Below are positions 1 through 6,964 of a stretch of 10,623 nt of DNA, piece by piece. How positions within the stretch are numbered: the stretch's first letter is position 1; every line of letters begins with the position of its first letter. Source of the stretch: Selenomonadaceae bacterium UBA3796 (GTDB lineage Bacteria > Bacillota > Negativicutes > Selenomonadales > Selenomonadaceae); the NCBI GenBank assembly GCA_002369175.1, contig DFES01000167.1, positions 1 through 10,623 on the forward strand, given 5' to 3'. A model generated the notes under the pieces. It had not been told where the DNA came from. It ran no database searches and was given only the letters and a program-made list of their open reading frames with translations. Both the position numbers and the translations under genes were made by a program.

Positions 1-83
1 CTCTAGTATAAATGTATGTATTCCCTGTCATCCCACCATTTTCCTACCTCAAACAAAAGATTTTTTCTTTCTGAAGATTCTTC

Positions 84-112
84 TTGCTATGTTCCGGCAT
101 ATGTGATATACT
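84..112 (+). promoter_or_regulatory. Strong sigma-70-type promoter for a small RNA
   Basis: A -35 box TTGCTA (84-89) is followed after exactly 17 bases by a -10 box TATACT (107-112). A TG dinucleotide at 104-105 adds an extended -10 element. The predicted start is near 119, at the end of an A-run. No coding gene follows on this strand; a terminator ends about 80 bases downstream, so the promoter seems to serve a short non-coding transcript. Confidence 0.65.
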
Positions 113-118
113 CAAAAA

Positions 119-204
119 ACATAGTAGATATACCTGTATGTTGTGCTCCCCTTTGGCACAACATGCTACAGCCGCCGGCAGTTTTGCCGGCGGCTGTTTT
201 TCTT
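119..204 (+). ncRNA. Candidate small regulatory RNA, about 85 nt, two hairpins
   Basis: This interval has its own promoter (84-112) and its own intrinsic terminator (168-204). Between them is a perfect 9-bp hairpin with arms 138-146 and 156-164 and a nine-base loop TCCCCTTTG (147-155). The 5' end (119-137) is A/U-rich and probably single stranded. No reading frame with a ribosome binding site is visible. An exposed UCCC-type loop resembles the C-rich seed loops of many Gram-positive small RNAs that mask Shine-Dalgarno sequences. UCCCC could pair with GGGGA in the ribosome binding sites of the SYLF gene, the chemoreceptor gene and the gene at 9979-10608, although such G-rich sites are common. 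The 3' end meets the stop codon of the convergent symporter gene. I recognise no known RNA family. The transcript is inferred from sequence only. Confidence 0.55.
168..204 (+). terminator. Rho-independent terminator of the small RNA
   Basis: A perfect 13-bp GC-rich stem has arms at 168-180 and 185-197 and a GTTT tetraloop. It runs into the U-rich tail TTTTTCTT (197-204). The T-tract lies only on the + side, so the element mainly terminates rightward transcripts. The same hairpin lies just past the symporter stop codon and could also protect the 3' end of that leftward mRNA, but it has no U-tract in that direction. Confidence 0.8.
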
Positions 205-1738
205 ATTTCTTGCCCAACGCTGTCTTGCGCGGCACGAGAATCTCTTCTTCATAGCATAAGAATGCGGAATCTGTCAGTTCTTTATCCGGCTTGGGGGTAA
301 ACATGCTAACCACGGGAACCAGAACCAGCCCTGCCAGCATGGCGACAACTCCGCTGTTGATAGGAGACTGCAGAAGGGTCGGAAATTCCGGCCGAAAGAG
401 AATGTTCGCCGTCATCAGTCCGCAGCTGAACACAAAGCATGCCCAACAGGAAAGTGCCGTGACCTTCTTCGAATAAAGCGCATACATGAAGGGCGCGAGA
501 AAGGAGCCTGCCATAGCTCCCCAGGAAATCCCCATGAGCTGGGCGATGAAATTCACCGAACTCTTATACTGCACCATGGCAAGGACAGCGGAAATGGCAA
601 TGAACACCACAATGAGAAGCCGCATGACCAGAACCTGGCTTCCCTCGCTCATATTCCGGATGAAGTTGTCCTTGAGCAGATCCAGCGTCAACGTGGAACT
701 CGATACAATGACCAGAGAAGACAAGGTGGACATAGAAGCAGAGAGCACCAGGATAACGATAAGGGCAATCATTCCCGCCGAAAGACCCGAAAGCATGGTA
801 GGAATAATGGAATCAAAGCCTCCTGCGGCCACAGCCGCCGGATCGGAAAAGAGCCGTCCAAAGCCTCCGAGGAAATAGCATCCGCCTGCCACCACCACGG
901 CAAACAGCGTGGAGATAATCGTCCCCTTCTGTATCGCCTGCTCATCCTTAATGGCATAGAATTTCTGCACCATCTGCGGAAGCCCCCATGTGCCAAGGGA
1001 AGTCAGGATGACCACGAACAGAAGGTTCAGAGGATCCGGGCCGAAGAAGGAAGCGAAGATGCCCGGTGTCGATGCCACGCTCTCATCCGTGACTCTGGCA
1101 AGACCGTCAAGGGACATCAAAAAACCGCCCTTCGACTCCAGCACAGCAGCAATCACAGCGACGATGCCAATGAGCATAATGATTCCCTGAATAAAATCAT
1201 TGATTGCCGTTGCCATATATCCGCCGGCAATGACGTAAACCGCAGTCAGCACCGCCATCAGACAAATACAAGCGGAATAATCGATGCTGAACGCCATGCC
1301 GAAAAGACGCGAAAGTCCGTTGTAGAGCGATGCCGTATAGGGTATCATAAAGATGAAAATGATAATGGATGCACCGATTTTCAAAGACGGTGTTCCAAAA
1401 CGCTTCTCAAAGAACTGCGGCATTGTGGCAGTATCCAGATGACGTGTCATAATGCGAGTGCGCCGGCCGAGAATGAACCAGGCGAGAAGCGAGCCGATGA
1501 GTGCATTCCCGATACCGGCCCAGGTGGCTGCAATCCCATACTTCCAACCGAACTGCCCTGCATAGCCGATGAATACCACCGCAGAAAAGTAGGATGTCCC
1601 ATAAGCAAATGCCGTCAGCCATGGACCGACATTTCTGCCTCCCAGAACAAATCCATCCACATTCGTAGCATGCTTTCGGCAATAAAGCCCGATGCCGATC
1701 AAAACAGCAAAATACAAACCCAAAAGAACAAGTTTCAT
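203..1738 (-). CDS. Sodium:solute symporter (SSS family), substrate unknown
   Basis: This is an inner-membrane secondary transporter of the SSS family (PutP/SGLT type), which couples solute uptake to Na+. The ~511-residue product is almost entirely hydrophobic helices, with about 13 membrane segments expected, starting with a helix at residues 1-20. Family landmarks are the GGYMATAINDFIQG stretch (about 172-185) and the SASMSTLSS stretch (about 333-341), the region that holds Na+-site serine/threonine residues in this family. I choose the ATG at 1738. The upstream in-frame ATG at 1750 overlaps the GGAGG ribosome binding site (1744-1748) that sits five bases before 1738, and it has no site of its own. 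The gene lies downstream of the SYLF gene but is separated from it by a terminator-like hairpin. No clear own promoter was found. The substrate (amino acid, sugar, organic acid) cannot be told from the sequence. Confidence 0.9.
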   Translation of the reverse strand: MKLVLLGLYFAVLIGIGLYCRKHATNVDGFVLGGRNVGPWLTAFAYGTSYFSAVVFIGYAGQFGWKYGIAATWAGIGNALIGSLLAWFILGRRTRIMTRHLDTATMPQFFEKRFGTPSLKIGASIIIFIFMIPYTASLYNGLSRLFGMAFSIDYSACICLMAVLTAVYVIAGGYMATAINDFIQGIIMLIGIVAVIAAVLESKGGFLMSLDGLARVTDESVASTPGIFASFFGPDPLNLLFVVILTSLGTWGLPQMVQKFYAIKDEQAIQKGTIISTLFAVVVAGGCYFLGGFGRLFSDPAAVAAGGFDSIIPTMLSGLSAGMIALIVILVLSASMSTLSSLVIVSSSTLTLDLLKDNFIRNMSEGSQVLVMRLLIVVFIAISAVLAMVQYKSSVNFIAQLMGISWGAMAGSFLAPFMYALYSKKVTALSCWACFVFSCGLMTANILFRPEFPTLLQSPINSGVVAMLAGLVLVPVVSMFTPKPDKELTDSAFLCYEEEILVPRKTALGKK

Positions 1739-1786
1739 AAAGACCTCCATTTCAAAACGAATTCCATACCATCACCCCTGCTGCAG

Positions 1787-1827
1787 AAAATCGAATGCCC
1801 CATCCATGATATATCAATGGATGGGGC
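1787..1827 (-). terminator. Probable terminator after the SYLF gene
   Basis: A perfect 11-bp inverted repeat has arms at 1797-1807 and 1817-1827 and a nine-base AT-rich loop. On the minus strand it is followed by ATTCGATTTT (1787-1796), a broken and rather weak U-tract. It lies 20 bases past the SYLF stop codon. Some read-through into the symporter gene is possible. Confidence 0.65.
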
Positions 1828-1846
1828 GTTGCAAGGAAAATGTCCC

Positions 1847-2428
1847 TCACATTCCGTTCAATTTCTTATCCGCATAGATCTTCGTTCCCTTAATGGAGGC
1901 CTCCAGGGCAAGCCCCTTCGTCGTCATCTGGTATACCCAGATTCCATCTGCCGCCATGGATGCGCCTTCTATGGCTCCGCCCGCATAGCCATCGCTTGCC
2001 GATGCCTCTGCAGATCCGCCGAATTTGATATCACCGGAAATGAAGGAGTTCCAGGCCGCCTCCGTGCCGATAACGAAAATCAGGTCATACTCTTTCACCC
2101 CGATGCCAATGCCGGCTCCCATTTCCTCCATCCGCATGTAGACCTGTTCTCCGGTCGCATTGTTCACCGCAAGCCCCCGCCCATGTGCGCTTCCAAAAAT
2201 CCCGAGCTTTATGCCGGTGTTGCTCAGCGTAGCATAGGCATAGCAATTGTCGATCACACGCTCCGCCGAAGGCATTTTCTCATAGAGATTCTGCAGTGCC
2301 TTCGCTGACAGCGCGTCAATCTCTGCCCGTTCCTTCGCAACCTTTTCCGCATTCGAAGCAAAAACCGTTGCCGTCATCATCATGCACAGCAATACCATTG
2401 CCATCGTCCGCAGCATCATTTTTTTCAT
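1847..2428 (-). CDS. Exported SYLF-domain (Ysc84-type) protein
   Basis: The 193-residue protein begins with a signal peptide: MKK, then a methionine/leucine-rich hydrophobic core, with probable cleavage after VFA near residue 24. A short helical stretch follows, then a glycine-rich SYLF/Ysc84 domain covering most of the rest. Typical features are the GAGIGIGVKEYDLIFVIGTE run, the FGGSAEASAS segment and the closing GLALEASIKGTKIYADKKLN. SYLF domains bind phosphoinositides in eukaryotes. The bacterial exported versions have no well-defined role; a lipid-associated envelope function is an inference. The start is the ATG at 2428, preceded by GGGGGAG (2435-2441) at six bases. A longer frame opening with TTG at 2470 lacks a ribosome site and would bury the signal peptide. 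It appears to be monocistronic, between the pyruvate kinase terminator and its own. Confidence 0.85.
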   Translation of the reverse strand: MKKMMLRTMAMVLLCMMMTATVFASNAEKVAKERAEIDALSAKALQNLYEKMPSAERVIDNCYAYATLSNTGIKLGIFGSAHGRGLAVNNATGEQVYMRMEEMGAGIGIGVKEYDLIFVIGTEAAWNSFISGDIKFGGSAEASASDGYAGGAIEGASMAADGIWVYQMTTKGLALEASIKGTKIYADKKLNGM

Positions 2429-2508
2429 GAATATCTCCCCCATTCTAAGAACAAATATCTCTCCCGACAACTATTTAATTCTATGAAAATGCAAAAAATC
2501 CTCCATAC

Positions 2509-2540
2509 AAAAATCCCCCAAGCGTCTATGCTCAGGGGAT
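2509..2540 (-). terminator. Rho-independent terminator of the pyruvate kinase gene
   Basis: On the minus strand an 11-bp stem (arm 2540-2530, loop 2529-2524, arm 2523-2513) includes two G-U wobbles and is otherwise fully paired. It is followed by a run of U (2513-2509). It starts seven bases past the pyruvate kinase stop codon. Confidence 0.8.
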
Positions 2541-2546
2541 GATACA

Positions 2547-3959
2547 TCAGATGGTGTATACGCGGATGGAGTTCGTGTTGCCGTCCTCGGTCTTGATGCC
2601 GGAAGTGACGATCGTGCAGTCGCCAACCCGGACATAGCCGTTCACAAGAGCGGCCTCCGCTGCAGCAATCGTCATCGCGGAGTTATTGTCCCACTGCTTG
2701 CCCAGCATCGGATAGACGCCCCAGCGCAGGTTCATATGACGAAGCGCCCGCTCATTCGGCGTATAGGCAACGATGGCAGCCTTCGGACGATACTTGGAAA
2801 CGACTTCCGTCGTATAGCCGGACTCCGTCGGCGTAATGATGGCTGTGGCATCCAGCTCGTAGGCCATCTGCACCGTGGCATGGGCAACCGCGCGGGTGCG
2901 GGATTGCAAATGCTCGATCCCCTGCTCCATGAAAATGCTCTTATAGCCAAGAGACGCTTCCATGCGCTGCGCGATGCGGTTCATGGTAGCAACGGCCTCC
3001 ACCGGATATTTCCCGCTGGCTGTCTCACCGGAAAGCATGATGGCATCCGTTCCGTCAAGAATTGCATTGCCCACATCGGAAACCTCTGCCCGGGTCGGCC
3101 GGGGATTGTCCGTCATGGACTCCAGCATCTGTGTAGCGACAATGACCGGCTTGCCCGCTTTGTTGCACTTCTTGATGATTTCCTTCTGAATGAGGGGCAC
3201 ATCCTCCGCCGGAACCTCAACGCCGAGATCGCCGCGGGCAACCATGATGCCGTCGGAAACCTCGAGAATCTTGTCAAAATTCTTTACGCCCTCCAGATTC
3301 TCAATCTTCGGGATGATTTCCATATGCCCGTGATTCGCCTCGATGAGCTTGCGGATGGCAAGCACGTCCTCCGGGCGCTGGATGAAGGATGCCGCAACGA
3401 AATCCATATCCTGCTGGCAGCCGAAGATGATGTCCTTCTCATCCTGCTCGGAAATCGGCGGCAGGCCGAGAGAGACACCGGGGGCAGCCACGCGCTTGCG
3501 TGTGCTCATCTTGCCGCTGTTCTGGATCGTGGTCTCGATATCCTTTCCGTGAATGGCATCCACCTTGAGGGCAACCAGACCGTCGGAAAGAAGCAAGGTA
3601 TCCCCCGGCTTCACTTCCGTATAAAGCCCTTTGTGGTTCACGGAAACATGGGTCTCATCCCCCGGCTCATCGGAATAGGTCAGGGTGAACTTGTTTCCCT
3701 TCTCCAGCATGACCGCTCCATCCTTGAACTCGCCAAGACGCATCTCCGGCCCCTTCGTATCGAGAATGAAGGAGATCACCTTCCCCGTCTTTTTCGCCGC
3801 TTCACGCACCATATTGATGCGCCGGATGTGCTCCTCATGATCCCCATGGGAGAAGTTGAAACGCGCACAATTCATTCCATTTTCAATCAGAGCTTCCACA
3901 ACTCCCGGCTTCTCCGTAGACGGCCCCTGCGTACAAATGATTTTCGTCTTCTTCAACAT
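2547..3959 (-). CDS. pyk: Pyruvate kinase
   Basis: A cytoplasmic glycolytic enzyme that converts phosphoenolpyruvate and ADP into pyruvate and ATP. The 470-residue length matches the core enzyme (A, B and C domains) without the extra C-terminal PEP-utilizer-like domain of Bacillus-type enzymes. Visible landmarks are CARFNFSHG (31-39; Arg33, and Asn35/Ser37 for K+ binding), DTKGPE (67-72), the active-site signature IIPKIENLEG (215-224) with Lys218 and metal ligand Glu220, ARGDLGVE (241-248) with Asp244, and MLESM followed by RPTRAEVSDVGNAILDG (278-303). The effector-binding C domain covers roughly 350-470. The ATG at 3959 has an AAGGTGGGG ribosome site. It follows the chemoreceptor gene by 79 bases with only a weak hairpin between them. 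No convincing own promoter was seen, so partial read-through from upstream is possible. Confidence 0.97.
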   Translation of the reverse strand: MLKKTKIICTQGPSTEKPGVVEALIENGMNCARFNFSHGDHEEHIRRINMVREAAKKTGKVISFILDTKGPEMRLGEFKDGAVMLEKGNKFTLTYSDEPGDETHVSVNHKGLYTEVKPGDTLLLSDGLVALKVDAIHGKDIETTIQNSGKMSTRKRVAAPGVSLGLPPISEQDEKDIIFGCQQDMDFVAASFIQRPEDVLAIRKLIEANHGHMEIIPKIENLEGVKNFDKILEVSDGIMVARGDLGVEVPAEDVPLIQKEIIKKCNKAGKPVIVATQMLESMTDNPRPTRAEVSDVGNAILDGTDAIMLSGETASGKYPVEAVATMNRIAQRMEASLGYKSIFMEQGIEHLQSRTRAVAHATVQMAYELDATAIITPTESGYTTEVVSKYRPKAAIVAYTPNERALRHMNLRWGVYPMLGKQWDNNSAMTIAAAEAALVNGYVRVGDCTIVTSGIKTEDGNTNSIRVYTI

Positions 3960-4038
3960 ATTGCTAACCCCACCTTATTTATGTTATCGTTTCAAGCACT
4001 CTCTATCCTATACTCGCGCCCCCGCAGAGATGCGAGCT

Positions 4039-5745
4039 TCAAACCTTGAATTTCGCAACCTGCTTCTTGAGGTTCTCCGCTCCCTGCTGGGAGATGTTGA
4101 TCTTCGCCAGGATATCGTTGGCTTTCTCCGCCACCAGTGTGACCTTCTCCGCAACGGTGGTATTGCCCATGGCACCTTCATGGGTTGCCTTCGCAATCTC
4201 CTCCATGGCATTGTTCATCGTCACAACGGAATCCGCCAATTCCTGGGATGTGGTGTTGCTCTTCCTGGCAAATCCCCGCAGATAATCCGCATCATCCCTG
4301 TACTGGACTGCTGTCTCGTTGATGAGCTCATAGTCCTTGGACACATTTTCTTCCATGAACTTCAAGAGACCAAAGGCTCCCGTGGAGAGGTTCTGCACGG
4401 AACTCGTCACCTTTTCCGTCAGGGAGTGGATGTTCACCGCAGTATCATGGGACTGCTCTGCCAGCTTCCTGACCTCATCGGCCACAACCGCGAAGCCGCG
4501 TCCGTGCTCCCCGGCGCGAGCCGCCTCAATGGCTGCATTGAGCGCCAGAAGATTCGTCTGCTCCGCGATCTCCGTAATATCACCCGTCAGCGAATTGATC
4601 TGCTCCACGACCTTCGCGGACTCGATGGCATCTTCCACCGCTGTCTTCGTGGCAGTGTATACCCTCGTCGCCTCGCCGGAAGACTGCGCCATGGTCGTCT
4701 GCAGGCGGGTGGCCCGCTCTGCAACCTGATCCGTATACTCCTCGCTCTCCTGCGCCTCCTGCGCATTCTCCCGAATCCGATCGCCAATCGTATCGCTCAA
4801 GTGCTGCAGATTCGAAGTGGATGCCGCCGTCTCCTCCATGCCTGCCGCCATCTCTTCCGTAGCTGCGGACATGTCCTGGGTGCTGTCGTTGAGCTCGCCT
4901 ACGAGTTGCTGGACTTCCTGCACCATATCTGCGCTCTTGTCCGCTTCGTTTTGAACCTCTTTCAGCACACTTCTCAGCGCACCCTGCATTTTCTGCAGAG
5001 CCTGCACCATACTTCCCACCTCGTCGCGCCGTTCGCCCAACTCCGGCGGAATCTTCTGCGTCAGGTCGCCGTTTGCCACCGCATCCAACTGGCGCACAGA
5101 CTCGCTCAAGGGGTCTGCAATGTTGCGGGCTATGATCGTAGCTGCCGCCACACCGATGAGAATCCCAAGGAGGATGATCCCCATGAAGATCTTGATGGCA
5201 CGGTCATAGGCCGCATTATTCTCCTCAAAGAGCAATTTTCCCTGCAGCACATTGTCCGGCGTCAAGATTGAAAGACTTGCACTGATGGCGCTGGCCCCCG
5301 AAAGATTTTCAAGAATCTTTGCCTTGTCCTCCACGCTCATACCCAGGCTTTCCGTTGCCTTGACCTTCGCAGAGAAATCCGCCAGGTTCTTCTCCAGAAC
5401 CGCAATGGTCTCCTGGGCGCGCTGACTCCGGTCAATCTCCTTGACCTTTGCCACATCCTCAGCCATGATCTTCAGCTTGTTCTCAATGTTCTCCAACAGA
5501 ATCTTGCGGTTCTCCACCGTGAAATTCTGCTGCTGGATATAGGACACATCCGACACGATGTTGAGAAGCTGATTGTTTGCATCATTGAGATACTGAGTCG
5601 TCATGAGGTTATAGTTATACATATCATCCAATGACTGCTTCGCCTGGGAATTCGAGAAAATCCCTACTGCGGCTACCAGACAGGTAATCAGCAGCATGAT
5701 AACGGCCAGCAGCAAAATCTTCACCTTTACACTCAGATGATTCAT
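4039..5745 (-). CDS. Methyl-accepting chemotaxis protein (transmembrane chemoreceptor)
   Basis: This inner-membrane receptor senses a ligand outside the membrane and controls the CheA kinase. The 568-residue protein has a first membrane helix at about 9-30, an all-helical periplasmic domain at about 31-184 (four-helix-bundle type by length and character), a second membrane helix at about 185-206, a HAMP linker at about 208-260, and a long cytoplasmic coiled coil. The signalling tip is clear at 389-430 (DITEIAEQTNLLALNAAIEA, then the ARAGEHGRGFAVVADEVRKLAE part). No NWETF-type CheR-tethering pentapeptide is present at the C terminus. The start ATG at 5745 has an AGGGGGAAGGA ribosome site. The gene begins 14 bases after the sugar-binding lipoprotein gene ends, so the two are almost surely co-transcribed. 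This suggests the receptor reads the ligand state of that protein. Confidence 0.95.
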   Translation of the reverse strand: MNHLSVKVKILLLAVIMLLITCLVAAVGIFSNSQAKQSLDDMYNYNLMTTQYLNDANNQLLNIVSDVSYIQQQNFTVENRKILLENIENKLKIMAEDVAKVKEIDRSQRAQETIAVLEKNLADFSAKVKATESLGMSVEDKAKILENLSGASAISASLSILTPDNVLQGKLLFEENNAAYDRAIKIFMGIILLGILIGVAAATIIARNIADPLSESVRQLDAVANGDLTQKIPPELGERRDEVGSMVQALQKMQGALRSVLKEVQNEADKSADMVQEVQQLVGELNDSTQDMSAATEEMAAGMEETAASTSNLQHLSDTIGDRIRENAQEAQESEEYTDQVAERATRLQTTMAQSSGEATRVYTATKTAVEDAIESAKVVEQINSLTGDITEIAEQTNLLALNAAIEAARAGEHGRGFAVVADEVRKLAEQSHDTAVNIHSLTEKVTSSVQNLSTGAFGLLKFMEENVSKDYELINETAVQYRDDADYLRGFARKSNTTSQELADSVVTMNNAMEEIAKATHEGAMGNTTVAEKVTLVAEKANDILAKINISQQGAENLKKQVAKFKV

Positions 5746-5759
5746 CGCATCCTTCCCCC

Positions 5760-6686
5760 TTATTTGAACTGCGCAACATTATCCTTCGTGATTTCCGTGA
5801 AGGGTATCTTCACATCATCCGTTGGAACACTTCCCGACAGGGCATTCTGCAGGAGTCCGTTGATGGCGTCCACCGTCTTCTCTGCATCCTGCTTGACCGT
5901 CTGCGACATATCTCCCGCCGCCACTGCCGCAACGGCATAGTCCATGGCATCCACTCCGGAAATCAAAACACCCTGGCTGCGGTTCGCTGCCTTGAGCGCC
6001 TTCATCGCGCCCAGCGCCATGTTATCGTTGCCGGCAATCACCGCATCAATCTTTGGGAATACCTGCATCCAAAGGGTCATGTACTTGAGTCCTTCCGACT
6101 CGTTCCACTTGCCGTCCGCCTTAGCCAGGAGCTGGATATCACGGCGCTTGTCGAGACAGGCTTCCTTGAAGCCTTCCCATCGCTGCACCGCACTGCTCTG
6201 GCTCGACTCCCCCATCAAATAGACGATCTTGGCATCCGGCGGAAGATGCTTTGCCATATATTCCCCCTGCAGGCGGCCTGCCTGCCGCTCATCCGACATG
6301 ACCTTGGCAAACTTCCCTCCGTTGAGGTCGCGATTCGTCGCAATGACCGGGATTCCCGACGCGTTCGCCTTCTCCACTGCGGGAATCACGGCATCCCCAT
6401 CCACAGCAAGCACGATAAGCGCTGCAGGCTTCTGGTCGATGGCTCCATAGATCTGGTCGATCTGCAAATTGGCATCGCCGTTGGCATTCAGGAATTCCAC
6501 CTCCGTCCCTGCAGCACCGGCTTTCGCCTTAACACCATTGTAGAGCTTCCCCGTATAGTCGGTTGCATCCGCATGCGCCGAAAAGAAAACCTTCCCGGAG
6601 GAACTGCCCTGGGATCCGCATCCTGCCAAGGCAATCATCGATAATGCCACACAGGACACGGCAGCTGCTTTCCGTAACAGATTCAT
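5760..6686 (-). CDS. Sugar-binding periplasmic lipoprotein (RbsB/MglB-like)
   Basis: The 308-residue protein belongs to the periplasmic sugar-binding fold that includes ribose and galactose binding proteins. A lipoprotein signal peptide ends in the lipobox LAGC, with Cys23 as the lipidated residue, so it should be membrane anchored. The mature part starts with a KVFFSAHAD strand (32-40) and shows the two-lobe pattern: a first lobe with IVLAVDGDAVIPAVEKANASG (91-111) and NRD (118-120), and a second lobe with AVIAGNDNMALGAMKAL (215-231) and SGVDAMDYA (243-251). The start ATG at 6686 has a GAGGAG site eight bases upstream. No transporter permease or ATPase gene is adjacent; the partner is a chemoreceptor. 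It is therefore plausibly a dedicated chemosensory binding protein, though a transporter encoded elsewhere is not excluded. The ligand is unknown; a pentose or hexose is likeliest by family. Confidence 0.9.
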   Translation of the reverse strand: MNLLRKAAAVSCVALSMIALAGCGSQGSSSGKVFFSAHADATDYTGKLYNGVKAKAGAAGTEVEFLNANGDANLQIDQIYGAIDQKPAALIVLAVDGDAVIPAVEKANASGIPVIATNRDLNGGKFAKVMSDERQAGRLQGEYMAKHLPPDAKIVYLMGESSQSSAVQRWEGFKEACLDKRRDIQLLAKADGKWNESEGLKYMTLWMQVFPKIDAVIAGNDNMALGAMKALKAANRSQGVLISGVDAMDYAVAAVAAGDMSQTVKQDAEKTVDAINGLLQNALSGSVPTDDVKIPFTEITKDNVAQFK

Positions 6687-6759
6687 ATGTCACACTCCTC
6701 ACCTTCATCGGCCAGAACAGGCCAAACACCGTTGATATACCGAAACTGTACTTCACGTA

Positions 6760-6775
6760 TATTCGACTATTCGAC
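6760..6775. repeat. Tandem 8-bp repeat upstream of the binding-protein operon
   Basis: TATTCGAC occurs twice head to tail (6760-6767 and 6768-6775), about 75 bases upstream of the lipoprotein start and within its predicted leader. Tandem direct repeats of this size can be response-regulator sites. No specific regulator is recognised. Confidence 0.4.
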
Positions 6776-6801
6776 ACATGTACATAAATATCCTACATCA
6801 C

Positions 6802-6844
6802 GAAATAAAATAAATAGAAAATAACGCCGGTGGGAAGGCGTTAT
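6802..6844 (-). promoter_or_regulatory. Terminator-like hairpin in the operon leader (possible attenuator)
   Basis: A perfect 8-bp inverted repeat has arms 6821-6828 and 6837-6844. On the minus strand it is followed at once by a T-rich run (TTTTCTATTTATTTTATTT, about 6803-6821), as in an intrinsic terminator. It lies downstream of the leftward promoter at 6884-6913 and about 120 bases before the lipoprotein gene. The loop-side sequence CUUCCC (6837-6832) is complementary to GGGAAG near the predicted 5' end (6872-6867), which would allow an alternative or pseudoknot pairing. It could be an attenuator, or the end of a ~70-nt small RNA. Confidence 0.45.
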
Positions 6845-6856
6845 ACTATAAGAGAC

Positions 6857-6885
6857 TTGCTTTTTTCTTCCCTGTCGTTTACAAT
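6857..6885 (+). promoter_or_regulatory. Rightward promoter for the vWA/NERD-helicase genes
   Basis: TTGCTT (6857-6862), a 17-base spacer and TACAAT (6880-6885) make a good sigma-70-type promoter. Transcription should start near 6892, giving a ~73-base leader before the vWA gene. The -10 box overlaps by two bases the -10 box of the leftward promoter. Confidence 0.6.
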
Positions 6886-6913
6886 CATAACATAAATAAT
6901 TTGAAAAAAGCAA
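6884..6913 (-). promoter_or_regulatory. Leftward promoter for the binding-protein/chemoreceptor operon
   Basis: On the minus strand TTGCTT (6913-6908), an 18-base spacer and TATGAT (6889-6884) form a promoter, and a TG one base before the -10 box adds an extended -10. The start should lie near 6877. The leader to the lipoprotein gene would be about 190 bases long and includes the terminator-like hairpin. Confidence 0.55.
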
Positions 6914-6964
6914 TCACGCAGAAAATACTAAAAATTTAGGAGTCAGTAAAAGGAGGCTTTTTTT

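Larger units (their letters stand above)
6857..6913. repeat. 11-bp perfect inverted repeat framing a bidirectional promoter
   Basis: TTGCTTTTTTC (6857-6867) is repeated in inverted form as GAAAAAAGCAA (6903-6913). The centre of symmetry, near 6885, coincides with the overlap of the two -10 boxes. Each arm holds the -35 box of one of two divergent promoters. Confidence 0.8.

Noticed and set aside
16..300. 94-codon + strand frame across the small RNA region
   Set aside because: It reads straight through a promoter and a strong terminator, has no ribosome site and lacks protein character.
2442..2470. TTGTCG - 17 bases - TAGAAT as a promoter for the SYLF gene
   Set aside because: The start would fall inside or beyond the GGGGGAG ribosome site, leaving only a few bases before the ATG.
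4013..4036. Hairpin CTCGC/GCGAG between the chemoreceptor and pyruvate kinase genes as a terminator
   Set aside because: The stem is only 5 bp with a 14-base loop, and no U-tract follows on the minus strand.
2736..4049. 437-codon + strand open frame opposite pyruvate kinase
   Set aside because: It is an antisense shadow of an unmistakable pyruvate kinase gene; the translation is rich in Arg/His/Leu with no family features or ribosome site.
3856..5271. 471-codon + strand open frame opposite the chemoreceptor
   Set aside because: It mirrors the third-position bias of the chemoreceptor gene; the product is a low-complexity Leu/Arg/His string without domains.
6705..6712. GCCGATGA on the minus strand as a flagellar sigma-28 -10 box for the chemotaxis operon
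   Set aside because: No TAAA-type -35 element lies about 15 bases upstream, and the site is within 20 bases of the start codon.
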